Assembly: GCA_963674555.1 (NCBI GenBank)
Contig: OY771429.1
Coordinates: forward strand, 744,001-808,000
DNA: 64,000 bases
Source of the DNA: JBGMEA01 sp963674555
Lineage (GTDB): Bacteria; Bacillota; Clostridia; Eubacteriales; Anaerofustaceae
Reading direction: 5' to 3'
Shown: positions 17,355-25,655 of the stretch, piece by piece
Layout of the letters: the number at the start of each line of letters is the position of its first letter
How positions within the stretch are numbered: position 1 is the first letter of the stretch
Program-made: the position numbers and the translations under genes
Notes under the pieces: model-generated
The model's database searches: none
What the model was told of the DNA's origin: nothing
Seen by the model: only the letters and a program-made list of their open reading frames with translations

Positions 17355-18224
17355 CTACTCCATAGCGTTCATCGCATCTTGAACATGGTCAACATAAATT
17401 TTCTGTATTTCATTGTATTGACCCAAGCCTTCAAGAATGCATACAACTTCTATTCCCTCAGCTTCAAATTCCGTTTTCCACGAGTCCTCTTCATCGCCTG
17501 CCATGTCATTATTAGCATGGTCTCCAGATACGACCATAAGCGGTTCTAAAACAACACGTGTATAACCTCCGGCTTTTACTGCCTCGATCATATCGTCTAA
17601 ACTCGGCGATGCTTCTACCGTTCCGATATAATAATTCGAATATCCCTCTGCGGTAATTTTATCTTGAAATGTCGCATATATGGCATTTGCTTCATGATGT
17701 GTACCGTGACCTATAAAAACGATCGCTGTATCTTCATTGGCATATGAACCTGTTCGCTCTGTGATCGCATCAATAACCGCCATCATATCTGCATCACTTG
17801 TAAGCAACGGTTCACCTATAGATAAACTGTCAAACTGGTCTTTATAATTCTCAAGTTCAGCTATTAAATCATCATATTCAAAACCATTCATCAAATGCGT
17901 CGGTTGAACGATTAATGTTTTAACGCCGTCAGCGACCAATTTATCCAATGCTTCCGTCACATTATCGATCACGATGCCCTCACGATCTTCCAAAACATCG
18001 ATGATTATCTGAGAAGTGAACGCCCGCCTGACATCGTAATCGGGATAGGCTTCTTGAATAGCAGATTCGATACCACCTATTGTAATATTTCTGCTGACGT
18101 TATAACTTGTCCCAAAGCTAACCACTAGGATAGCCTTCTCATTGTCACTGTCACTTGAAGTGCAGCCTGTCAATCCCACAGCGAGCAGTGTTACAACCAA
18201 TAGGATTGAAATCGCTTTTTTCAT
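17355..18224 (-). CDS. cbiK: Exported lipoprotein CbiK-type cobaltochelatase
   Basis: A 289-residue class II chelatase of the CbiK family, which inserts Co2+ into sirohydrochlorin. The metal-binding histidines are present in FIGHGTHHEAN and VSGDHANNDMAGDE. Unusually, it begins with a signal peptide and lipobox (VGLTGC, Cys21), so the mature protein would sit outside the membrane, as for the exported CbiK of Desulfovibrio. There it cannot feed cytoplasmic B12 synthesis directly, and a tetrapyrrole- or metal-scavenging role with the adjacent transporter is plausible. It is the first gene after the leftward cobalamin riboswitch; GGAGG lies eight bases before the ATG. Confidence 0.85.
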   Translation of the reverse strand: MKKAISILLVVTLLAVGLTGCTSSDSDNEKAILVVSFGTSYNVSRNITIGGIESAIQEAYPDYDVRRAFTSQIIIDVLEDREGIVIDNVTEALDKLVADGVKTLIVQPTHLMNGFEYDDLIAELENYKDQFDSLSIGEPLLTSDADMMAVIDAITERTGSYANEDTAIVFIGHGTHHEANAIYATFQDKITAEGYSNYYIGTVEASPSLDDMIEAVKAGGYTRVVLEPLMVVSGDHANNDMAGDEEDSWKTEFEAEGIEVVCILEGLGQYNEIQKIYVDHVQDAMNAME

Positions 18225-18297
18225 TTTTTACCTCCGGCCCTTTTATGATTTCGTACCTGCTTCATAACAGTACGTAAGGGTTCATTGTGCATGGAGT

Positions 18298-18328
18298 AAA
18301 AAAAACACGCACCTCCGAGAGTACGTGT
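18298..18328 (-). terminator. Terminator of the leftward riboswitch expression platform
   Basis: On the minus strand an ACACGTAC...GTGCGTGT stem (18305-18328, one G-U pair) is followed by a run of seven or more T. It lies between the riboswitch aptamer and cbiK, the position for ligand-dependent attenuation. Confidence 0.8.
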
Positions 18329-18349
18329 TACATTCAACAAGCGCATATT

Positions 18350-18525
18350 TCTATGCAATGTTGCGTTTCTCCAGGATTCATAGATCTACAACAACTCCGT
18401 GAAATTTCACGGCAGATAGGCCAAGCGCTCTGGCTTAAAGCATAAAGCTTAACACAGTAATGGTCCTTGCGCAGGATTCTAACCTGCTTCCCTTGTCGTC
18501 GGTATCAAAACCGAACCTACCTGAT
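18350..18525 (-). promoter_or_regulatory. Cobalamin riboswitch (leftward, uptake operon)
   Basis: Reading the minus strand, GGGAAGCAGG then AATCCTGCGCAAGG and ATTACTGTG match the cobalamin aptamer core. GCC-rich pairing and a B12-box-like ATGAATCCTGGAGAAACGC follow near the 3' end. A terminator comes next and then cbiK, so AdoCbl or a related cobalamin should switch off the uptake operon. Confidence 0.8.
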
Positions 18526-18550
18526 AAAGTTTATATTCAATTTGGTTGTA

Positions 18551-18579
18551 AGTATACCCTATAAAATTTCGGAAATCAA
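18551..18579 (-). promoter_or_regulatory. Promoter of the corrinoid uptake operon
   Basis: Minus-strand -35 TTGATT (18574-18579) and -10 TATACT (18551-18556) are separated by 17 bp and point into the leftward riboswitch. Confidence 0.65.
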
Positions 18580-18806
18580 GTTATTTTTTTAGATCATGCT
18601 AAATTCACTGAGTCCGATACATAAAATTTCTACCAAAAAATAAATATATATCCTTCATAAAATCTCTTATTCCCCTTTATTTAAGCCTTAAAATACTATT
18701 GGCAACTCCGAAAACATTTTTTAAAACCGAATATAAAAAATTTTTGATAGATCTCCGATATCAACAGCACTTGATATCGGAAGGACTGACTAAAGAAAAT
18801 ACGTAC

Positions 18807-18835
18807 TTGACAAGAAAAAATCTTTATGTTAGAGT
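18807..18835 (+). promoter_or_regulatory. Promoter of the cbi biosynthesis operon
   Basis: TTGACA (18807-18812) and TAGAGT (18830-18835) are separated by 17 bp, directly upstream of the rightward cobalamin riboswitch. Confidence 0.65.
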
Positions 18836-18857
18836 CTAGAAAAACACATATCGAATA

Positions 18858-19008
18858 CAAGTGTCGAAAGACCTAAAAGGGAAGTTGGGTGAGATCCCCA
18901 CACAGGGCCGCTGCTGTAATTGCGGAGTGAGAAACATACTAAGCCACTGAAATAATATTTCGGGAAGGCTGTTTCTAGCTAAGATGCATAAGTCAGAAGA
19001 CCTGCTTG
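18858..19008 (+). promoter_or_regulatory. Cobalamin riboswitch (rightward, biosynthesis operon)
   Basis: Clear cobalamin aptamer: AAAAGGGAAGTTGGGTGAGA, CCGCTGCTGTAATTGCGGAG, AAGCCACTG, CGGGAAGGC and the B12 box GATGCATAAGTCAGAAGACC. The 3' AAGACCTGCTTG could alternatively pair with CAAGCATCAGTCTT at 19058-19071. A strong terminator follows before cbiD. Confidence 0.92.
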
Positions 19009-19105
19009 TATTAATTTCATTTTAACTCTTCGAGTCCATAGAGTTTTTGAAAGATCGCAAGCATCAGTCTTAACAGGCTTTTTGTAACGATTTATGTCTA
19101 TTTTC

Positions 19106-19148
19106 AAAGCTGTATATGTACTCAATGAGTTACATATACAGCTTTTTT
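19106..19148 (+). terminator. Intrinsic terminator in the cbiD leader
   Basis: About 18 bp of stem with one bulged T and a 3-base loop (19106-19145), then a T-run. It lies between the riboswitch and cbiD, so it is the likely cobalamin-controlled stop. Confidence 0.88.
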
Positions 19149-19193
19149 ATTTTAGCTTATTATCACGATAGTTATTCTCTAGGAGCATGCAAT

Positions 19194-20336
19194 TTGGAAG
19201 AATATATTATAAAAAACAATAAAAAACTCAGATACGGATATACGACAGGCTCCTGCGCAGCAGCAGCTGCTAAAGCAGCTAGCGAAATGTTACTGCAAAA
19301 TGTAACAATTCGTAAAGTTTCAATTACGACACCAAAAGGCACAATACTTGATTTGCCGATACAGGACATTATCAAAGGTTATGATTCTGTCAGTTGTTGT
19401 GTTTATAAAGACAGCGGTGACGATCCGGATGTGACAAACGGTGTCGCTGTCTATGCGAAAGTAGTCAAGACTAATATCAAAAAACAATATAGAATTGATG
19501 GGGGCATCGGCGTCGGCAGAGTAACAAAAGCGGGCCTGGCATGCGAGATCGGTGAAGCGGCTATTAATCCCGTACCGAGAAGGATGATCCGAGAACAAGT
19601 TAAACATGTCGCTGAAAGTTGCGATTATGATGGAGGGTTTGACATCATCATTTCGATCCCCGAAGGTGTCGAGATCGCTAAACGTACATTTAATCCCAGA
19701 TTGGGAATCATAGGCGGAATTTCCGTCTTGGGAACGAGCGGGATCGTAGAACCGATGAGTGAACAAGCGCTGATCGATTCTATAAAAGCGGAAATGAATG
19801 TATTGCGTGCGCAAGGATATCATTACTTGATCGTATCGCCAGGCAATTACGGCAATCACTTTACAAAAATGCATATGTGGATCGACTTGGAAAATACTAT
19901 CAAATGCAGTAATTTCATCGGAGAAACTTTGGATCATGCGCTTGAATGTGATTTTGAAGGGATTCTTTTTATCGGACATATCGGAAAATTCGTGAAATTA
20001 GCCGGTGGAATTATGAATACCCACTCACGATATGCAGATTGTCGCATGGAACTGATTAGTGCACATGCAGCTCTTGCGGGAACAAATCAAGAACAAATAC
20101 AAACGATAATGCAATGTGCGACAACTGATGATGCGGTCGATATATTAAATGCGATCGGATTGAAAGAAGAAGTCATGCATTCATTGATCGATAAAATACA
20201 ATTCTATTTAAATAACCGCTCTTACGATAAAATACACACAGAAACGATCATGTTTTCCAACAAACACGGAATATTGGCTAAAACCGAAGGAGCGGATGAA
20301 TTGCTTGAAATCATTCAATCAGAGGAGATCAAATGA
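19194..20336 (+). CDS. cbiD: Cobalt-precorrin-5B C1-methyltransferase
   Basis: CbiD methylates C1 of the corrin ring in the anaerobic pathway. The start is taken as TTG at 19194: AGGAG lies eight bases upstream, and the only upstream in-frame ATG (19116) is buried in the leader terminator. This gives 380 residues, normal for CbiD. The family signature GYTTGSCAAAAAKAA is near the N-terminus, with GGIGVGRVTKAGL near 105 and GGISVLGTSGIVEPM near 175. It is the first gene of the operon; its TGA overlaps the cbiL ATG by four bases. Confidence 0.93.
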   Translation: MEEYIIKNNKKLRYGYTTGSCAAAAAKAASEMLLQNVTIRKVSITTPKGTILDLPIQDIIKGYDSVSCCVYKDSGDDPDVTNGVAVYAKVVKTNIKKQYRIDGGIGVGRVTKAGLACEIGEAAINPVPRRMIREQVKHVAESCDYDGGFDIIISIPEGVEIAKRTFNPRLGIIGGISVLGTSGIVEPMSEQALIDSIKAEMNVLRAQGYHYLIVSPGNYGNHFTKMHMWIDLENTIKCSNFIGETLDHALECDFEGILFIGHIGKFVKLAGGIMNTHSRYADCRMELISAHAALAGTNQEQIQTIMQCATTDDAVDILNAIGLKEEVMHSLIDKIQFYLNNRSYDKIHTETIMFSNKHGILAKTEGADELLEIIQSEEIK

Positions 20337-21046
20337 CAGGAACATTATATGGTGTAGGTGTCGGTCCGGGAGATGCGGAATTAATGACAATCAAAGCTAT
20401 CAAAACGATCGACCATTGCGATATCATTGCTGTACCAACGTCTTCAAATGACGGCACAAGTATAGCATACAATATCGCATTACAAGCTTTTCGCGAGCTT
20501 GCAAATAAAGAATGTATGTTCTTGGATCTACCAATGACTCGTGATCCTTTGATACTAAAAGCAAAACAGAACCTTGCGGCTAATCTAATATGCGAAGAGC
20601 TTGATAACGACAAAGATATCGCTTTTCTTACCCTTGGCGATCCGACTGTATATTCCACATATATATACATTCATCGTATCGTCAAACATATGGGCTATAA
20701 AACAAAGATCATACCGGGTATACCCTCTTTTTGCGCAGCAGCAGCGGCGCTCGATATTTCACTTACGGAAGCCGATCAACCGATCCATGTCATTCCGGGA
20801 TCTTACGATTGTATGGAAGAATCTATCGATCTGACCGGAACGAAAGTGATCATGAAGGCAGGTCGGTCTTTATCGAAAGTTCGATCCATGCTTAAAGAAC
20901 GCAACATGCTATCAGAAACAAAAATGGTGCAAAACTGCGGGATGGATAATGAAAAACTATATAAAAACATGGAACAGGTGCCTGATACATCGGCATACTT
21001 CTCTATCTTGGTCGTCAAAGAAAAAATTATCGGAGGTTCTGAATGA
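20333..21046 (+). CDS. cbiL: Cobalt-factor II C20-methyltransferase
   Basis: A 237-residue SAM-dependent tetrapyrrole methylase (CobI/CbiL). GVGVGPGDAELMTIKAI at the N-terminus and LTLGDPTVYSTY near residue 100 are the hallmark motifs of the C20 enzyme, and IIPGIPSFCAAAAAL follows. It acts just after cobalt insertion, converting cobalt-factor II to cobalt-factor III. It is coupled by four-base overlaps to cbiD upstream and cbiF downstream. Confidence 0.93.
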   Translation: MTGTLYGVGVGPGDAELMTIKAIKTIDHCDIIAVPTSSNDGTSIAYNIALQAFRELANKECMFLDLPMTRDPLILKAKQNLAANLICEELDNDKDIAFLTLGDPTVYSTYIYIHRIVKHMGYKTKIIPGIPSFCAAAAALDISLTEADQPIHVIPGSYDCMEESIDLTGTKVIMKAGRSLSKVRSMLKERNMLSETKMVQNCGMDNEKLYKNMEQVPDTSAYFSILVVKEKIIGGSE

Positions 21047-21798
21047 TACACTTTGTGGGTGCCGGAAGCGGTGCCGTTGATCTTATAACAATGCGAGGAC
21101 AAAAACACCTCTGTGAAGCGGATATCATCATATATGCAGGTTCACTTGTGAATCCTCAATTGCTGGATTACGCCAAGGAAGGTTGCGAGATTTACGACAG
21201 TGCGTCAATGACGCTTGAGGATGTACTATCCGTAATGCAAAAAGCTGAAAAAGAAGATAAGATGACTGTTCGCCTGCATACCGGTGACCCAAGTATTTAC
21301 GGTGCGATAAGAGAGCAAATGGACTTACTTGACGCATCTGATATTGCATATGATATCACACCCGGTGTCAGCTCTTTTTGCGGGGCTGCCGCCGCTATGC
21401 GTGCTGAATACACGCTGCCGAATGTATCTCAAACCGTTATCATTACACGAATGGCAGGACGCACACCCGTACCCGAAAAAGAAGAAATCGCTTTACTGGC
21501 CGCACATCAAGCAAGCATGGTTATCTTTCTGAGTACAGGCATGCTGGAAAAATTGAAAGAGCGACTGCTTGAAGGCGGATACTCCGAAGATACACCCGCT
21601 GCGATCATCTATAAAGCAAGTTGGCCGGACGAACGCACATTTAAAGCAACGGTCGGAACTTTACCGGAGATCGCAAGAGAAAACAATATCACAAAGACAG
21701 CACTGATCATGGTGGGAGATTTCCTAGGAAATGATTATGAACGCTCAAAGCTCTATGACCCAACTTTCACACATGAATTCAGAACAGCAAATCATTAA
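21043..21798 (+). CDS. cbiF: Cobalt-precorrin-4 C11-methyltransferase
   Basis: A 251-residue tetrapyrrole methylase. FVGAGSGAVDLITMRGQ at the N-terminus and RLHTGDPSIYGAIREQ near residue 80 identify CbiF/CobM. YTLPNVSQTVIITRMAGRTP is also typical. It methylates C11 using SAM. The gene overlaps cbiL by four bases and is 17 bp from cbiG, whose product acts next. Confidence 0.94.
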   Translation: MIHFVGAGSGAVDLITMRGQKHLCEADIIIYAGSLVNPQLLDYAKEGCEIYDSASMTLEDVLSVMQKAEKEDKMTVRLHTGDPSIYGAIREQMDLLDASDIAYDITPGVSSFCGAAAAMRAEYTLPNVSQTVIITRMAGRTPVPEKEEIALLAAHQASMVIFLSTGMLEKLKERLLEGGYSEDTPAAIIYKASWPDERTFKATVGTLPEIARENNITKTALIMVGDFLGNDYERSKLYDPTFTHEFRTANH

Positions 21799-21815
21799 GA
21801 ATACAGAGAGAGATT

Positions 21816-22856
21816 ATGAAGATCGCACTTGTTGCTTTTACAGAAAACGGTATACTTCTATCTGATAAAATTGATGCCTATCTATGCGAAACAGATAACC
21901 AAACCAAAATCTATACAACGCAACAATTGGCTAAAGAACACAACAAAATACCATTTGGAGAGAGCATAACACTGTGGGCAAAGGTCTGTTTTGAAACATG
22001 TGACGTACTGGTTTTTATCGGTGCTTGCGGGATAGCTGTTCGCGCGATTGCCCCCTGGATCGAAAGCAAAGCGAGCGACCCTGCCGTGCTCGTGATCGAT
22101 GACAAAGCAAACTTTGTTATTTCTCTTTTATCGGGACATATCGGCGGGGCAAATAAGCTTACAAAATCACTTGCTGATTTATTAGGTGCCATGCCTGTTA
22201 TCACGACAGCTTCAGACATCAACGGGAAATTTGCTGTAGACGAATGGGCTGTCAGCAACAATATGTTTATAACAGATACAACACAGATAAAATTTATAAC
22301 ATCCGCATTATTGAAAGATGAATCGGTCGGATTGCAATGCATTTTCCCGATTACAAGCGCTTTGCCGAATGGAATCGAATTATCCGATAAAGGGAAATAC
22401 GGGATCTGCATCTCTTACGACAAAGATAAAAAACCGTTTGAACATACCTTGAATTTAATACCGAAAAATATTGCAGTAGGAATCGGATGTAAAAAAGATA
22501 CTACACAAGAGCATATCGAATCAGCGGTAAAGCTTGCCTTACAAGAAGAAAATCTACCGATCGAAGCTATCACAGGACTTTATTCTGTTGATTTAAAGAA
22601 AAATGAAATCGGTATCTTGGCGTTTTGCGAAAAGTACACAATTCCGTTTCATACATTTACTTCTAAAGAACTCAATCAAGCGGAGTGCGATTGCGCGCCT
22701 TCAGAATTCGTCAAACAGATTACGGGAAGCGACAATGTTTGTCAGCGCGCCGCTTTTTTGGGAAGTAATCACCGGACCATAATAAAAGAAAAGACTGTAT
22801 ACGATGGCGTAACGATTGCGTTTGCACGAACGTATGATACGCTCACTTTCGACTAG
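21816..22856 (+). CDS. cbiG: Cobalt-precorrin-5A hydrolase
   Basis: A 346-residue CbiG that opens the delta-lactone and releases the C20 fragment as acetaldehyde. The N-terminal domain contains FIGACGIAVRAIAP and the signature SLLSGHIGGANKLT near residue 110. The C-terminal domain begins near 220 with AVGIGCKKDTTQEHIESAV. The length agrees with stand-alone CbiG. A 58-bp gap separates it from cbiH, whose AAAAGGAG site is well formed. Confidence 0.92.
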   Translation: MKIALVAFTENGILLSDKIDAYLCETDNQTKIYTTQQLAKEHNKIPFGESITLWAKVCFETCDVLVFIGACGIAVRAIAPWIESKASDPAVLVIDDKANFVISLLSGHIGGANKLTKSLADLLGAMPVITTASDINGKFAVDEWAVSNNMFITDTTQIKFITSALLKDESVGLQCIFPITSALPNGIELSDKGKYGICISYDKDKKPFEHTLNLIPKNIAVGIGCKKDTTQEHIESAVKLALQEENLPIEAITGLYSVDLKKNEIGILAFCEKYTIPFHTFTSKELNQAECDCAPSEFVKQITGSDNVCQRAAFLGSNHRTIIKEKTVYDGVTIAFARTYDTLTFD

Positions 22857-22914
22857 CAATAATATTCAGGTAAATAGGAACACATAATTAAATTTTTGAC
22901 TAAAAGGAGTTTCC

Positions 22915-23643
22915 ATGAAATTATATGTTGTGGGCTTAGGTCCGGGAAACAAGGCAATGATGACACCGCAGGCAGCCGATGCGTTAAGCGAGTCAGATGT
23001 GATCTGTGGCTATACTGTATATATCGATTTGATCAAAGATGATTATTCCAATAAAACCTTTTTAACGACTCCAATGAAAAAAGAGGTAGATCGTTGCCGT
23101 ATGGCAATCGAAGAGACTTTAAAGGGTCAAACGGTCTCAATGGTATGTAGCGGAGATCCCGGTGTATACGGCATGGCTTCGTTGATCTTTGAACTTGCCC
23201 AAGCGTACGATCCGATCGAAATCGAAGTGGTCCCCGGCATCACAGCAGCTTGCAGCGGTGCAGCGGTGTTGGGCGCACCGTTGATCCACGATTTTGCCGT
23301 CATCAGTTTAAGCGATCTACTCACCCCTTGGGATATAATCGCTAAACGCTTAAAATGCGCTGCTGAAGGCGACTTTAATATTTGTTTATACAATCCATCC
23401 AGTATCAAACGCCACGATTATTTAAAAAAGGCTTGTCAGATCATATTAAGTTATCGTTCCGAAGATAATGCCGCAGGCATCGTACAACATATTGCCAGAG
23501 AAGGCGAATGTTCCAAAGTTATGACATTAGGTGAATTACAAAACGAATCGGTCGACATGTTCACAACAGTATTTATCGGAAACTCAAACACAAAGATCAT
23601 CGCAGATAAAATGGTCACGCCGCGCGGATATAAAGGTGTTTAA
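22915..23643 (+). CDS. cbiH: Cobalt-factor III C17-methyltransferase
   Basis: A 242-residue tetrapyrrole methylase that methylates C17 and contracts the ring. YVVGLGPGNKAMMTPQA starts the protein and VCSGDPGVYGMASL lies near residue 80; AAVLGAPLIHDFAVISLSD is characteristic of CbiH/CobJ. A strong AAAAGGAG ribosome site precedes the ATG. It lies between cbiG and cbiJ in the single rightward operon. Confidence 0.93.
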   Translation: MKLYVVGLGPGNKAMMTPQAADALSESDVICGYTVYIDLIKDDYSNKTFLTTPMKKEVDRCRMAIEETLKGQTVSMVCSGDPGVYGMASLIFELAQAYDPIEIEVVPGITAACSGAAVLGAPLIHDFAVISLSDLLTPWDIIAKRLKCAAEGDFNICLYNPSSIKRHDYLKKACQIILSYRSEDNAAGIVQHIAREGECSKVMTLGELQNESVDMFTTVFIGNSNTKIIADKMVTPRGYKGV

Positions 23644-23658
23644 TATAAGGAATTCAGT

Positions 23659-24411
23659 ATGAAAAAAATTTTGCTTTTTGCGGGGACTTCAGAAGGTAAA
23701 GAATTGATCCGCTTCCTCTCCTCTTCAACAGTACAAACGGACATATGTGTTGCGACGGATTACGGGGCAAACTCGATCGAACCGAATGAGAAAATCAAGA
23801 TAAGAAAAGGACGCCTTAATGCGCAAGATATGATTGAACTGATCAGAAAAGAAAGATATGATATGGTGATCGACGCGACACATCCGTATGCTGTTGAAGT
23901 CAGTCGCAATATCAAACAAGCTTGCGAAAAAACCGACACAAATCGTCTCCGAGTGGCTCGTGAAAGTACTGAGACAAATGATTGCATAAAAGTTAGCGCG
24001 ATTCCGGAAGCCGTCGCTTATTTAAATCAAAGAGAAGGAAACATCTTGTTGACGACAGGTGTAAAGGATTTAAAAACGTTCACATCGATCGATCATTATG
24101 AAAAGCGCGTTTTCCCGCGTATTTTACCGATGATCGACGGATTGGATCGATGCATTCAATTGGGTTTCTCACCGAAAAACGTTATTTGTATGCACGGTCC
24201 GTTTTCAGCGGAATTGAATATAGCGATGATCCGTCATTTCAATATACGTTGCTTGGTCACAAAAGATACAGGGCAGGTAGGCGGTTTTCCCGAAAAATTA
24301 CTTGCTGCAAAACAAACCGATACGGAAGCGATCGTGATAGCGAGACCATACGCACAAACAGGGATGACTGTAGCGCAAGCGATCATGTATATCGATTCGA
24401 TCTTAACTTAA
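23659..24411 (+). CDS. cbiJ: Cobalt-precorrin-6A reductase
   Basis: A 250-residue CbiJ/CobK, which reduces the macrocycle with NAD(P)H. FAGTSEGKELIRFL is the N-terminal Rossmann loop, VIDATHPYAVEVSRNI near residue 75 is the family motif, and LVTKDTGQVGGFPEKL lies near 200. It starts 15 bp after cbiH with a modest AAGGAA site, and is followed by the fused cbiET gene. Confidence 0.92.
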   Translation: MKKILLFAGTSEGKELIRFLSSSTVQTDICVATDYGANSIEPNEKIKIRKGRLNAQDMIELIRKERYDMVIDATHPYAVEVSRNIKQACEKTDTNRLRVARESTETNDCIKVSAIPEAVAYLNQREGNILLTTGVKDLKTFTSIDHYEKRVFPRILPMIDGLDRCIQLGFSPKNVICMHGPFSAELNIAMIRHFNIRCLVTKDTGQVGGFPEKLLAAKQTDTEAIVIARPYAQTGMTVAQAIMYIDSILT

Positions 24412-24434
24412 ACAGAGTGAAAATGAGGCAAAGT

Positions 24435-25655
24435 ATGAGCAAAAAAATTACGATCATCGGCATGGGTATGGGACAGCGCGACACGTTGACCCAAGAAGCG
24501 TTAAATACTATTGACACAGCCGACTGTTTGATCGGGGCAAAGCGTTTGATAGAATCCGCAGGCAATACGTCTGTCGATAAATATGATATGATAGCGAGCA
24601 AGCAGATCGCTGATTTTATAAAAGTCGATCAAGAGCATCAGAGGATCGCTGTTCTGATGTCGGGTGATGTAGGATTTTACAGCGGCGCAAAGCCGTTGAT
24701 CGCATTACTGGAAGATTATGATATAACCTGTATTTGCGGGATCAGCTCGGTTGTGTATTTATGTTCCAAACTGATGATTTCGTGGGACGACGCTCATATC
24801 GTCAGTATGCACGCTCGCGAAAACAATCTGTGTGCAGCTGTTGCCTTGCATCCGAAAGTTTTTGTGCTGACGGGCGGTGAACATACGGTGTCAGCCTTGT
24901 GTTCGGATCTATGCGAAAACGGACTGTCCGATGTAACGGTATCCGTCGGAGAAAATCTTTCATACGAAGATGAACGGATCGTCACTGCAAAAGCTGAAGA
25001 TATGATAAACGCATCATTTGATTCGCTGAGTGTTATGCTGATCATCAATCTTTCACCGCTCAAAAGAAAATACAGCGCACAAGGCTTACCCGATAAACTA
25101 TTTATACGCGGGAATGTCCCTATGACCAAATCGGAAGTACGTTGTGTCAGCATCTCAAAAATGCAATTGAAAAAAAACAGCGTTGTCTACGATATCGGCG
25201 CAGGAACAGGTTCCGTATCCGTTGAAACAGCACTTGTTTGCGCACAAGGCACCGTATACGCGATTGAAAAAAAAGAAGAAGCCGTTGGATTGATCAAGCG
25301 TAACCGCAAAAAGTTCGGCGTGAAGAATTTGAAAATCGTAGAAGGGCACGCGCCTGAAGCTTGCGAACAACTACCGCGACCCGATACGGCGTTTATAGGC
25401 GGTTCATCGGGAAATATGCGTGAGATCGTAAAGACGCTTTTAGCAAAGAACGAAGATATACGTATCGTCGTTAACGCGATCACGCTGGAAACTTTAACGG
25501 AAACATTACAGAGCTTCAAAGACCATGCGTTCAAGAATGTCGACATTGTTCAACTGCAAGTGTCCGTTGCCAAAAACATCGCGGATTATCATATGATGCA
25601 AGCATCCAACCCGATCTATATCTTATCTGCGGGAGGAAGCGGGAGTGAAATGTGA
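24435..25655 (+). CDS. cbiET: Fused cobalt-precorrin-7 C5/C15-methyltransferase and decarboxylase
   Basis: A 406-residue fusion. The CbiE-like methylase is N-terminal (about 1-205; TIIGMGMGQRDTLTQEAL, MSGDVGFYSG). The CbiT domain is C-terminal (about 215-406; TKSEVRCVSISKMQL, then the SAM loop VYDIGAGTGSVSVE). Together they methylate C5 and C15 and decarboxylate the C12 acetate. The start is the ATG at 24435, with GAGG upstream; an in-frame ATG at 24423 is the alternative. Further upstream extension would run into cbiJ. The 3' end overlaps cbiA by 11 bases. Confidence 0.92.
   Translation: MSKKITIIGMGMGQRDTLTQEALNTIDTADCLIGAKRLIESAGNTSVDKYDMIASKQIADFIKVDQEHQRIAVLMSGDVGFYSGAKPLIALLEDYDITCICGISSVVYLCSKLMISWDDAHIVSMHARENNLCAAVALHPKVFVLTGGEHTVSALCSDLCENGLSDVTVSVGENLSYEDERIVTAKAEDMINASFDSLSVMLIINLSPLKRKYSAQGLPDKLFIRGNVPMTKSEVRCVSISKMQLKKNSVVYDIGAGTGSVSVETALVCAQGTVYAIEKKEEAVGLIKRNRKKFGVKNLKIVEGHAPEACEQLPRPDTAFIGGSSGNMREIVKTLLAKNEDIRIVVNAITLETLTETLQSFKDHAFKNVDIVQLQVSVAKNIADYHMMQASNPIYILSAGGSGSEM

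Noticed and set aside
19116..19193. ATG at 19116 as the start of cbiD
   Set aside because: It lies inside the stem of the leader terminator, has no ribosome site and adds 26 residues not typical of CbiD. TTG at 19194 has AGGAG at correct spacing.
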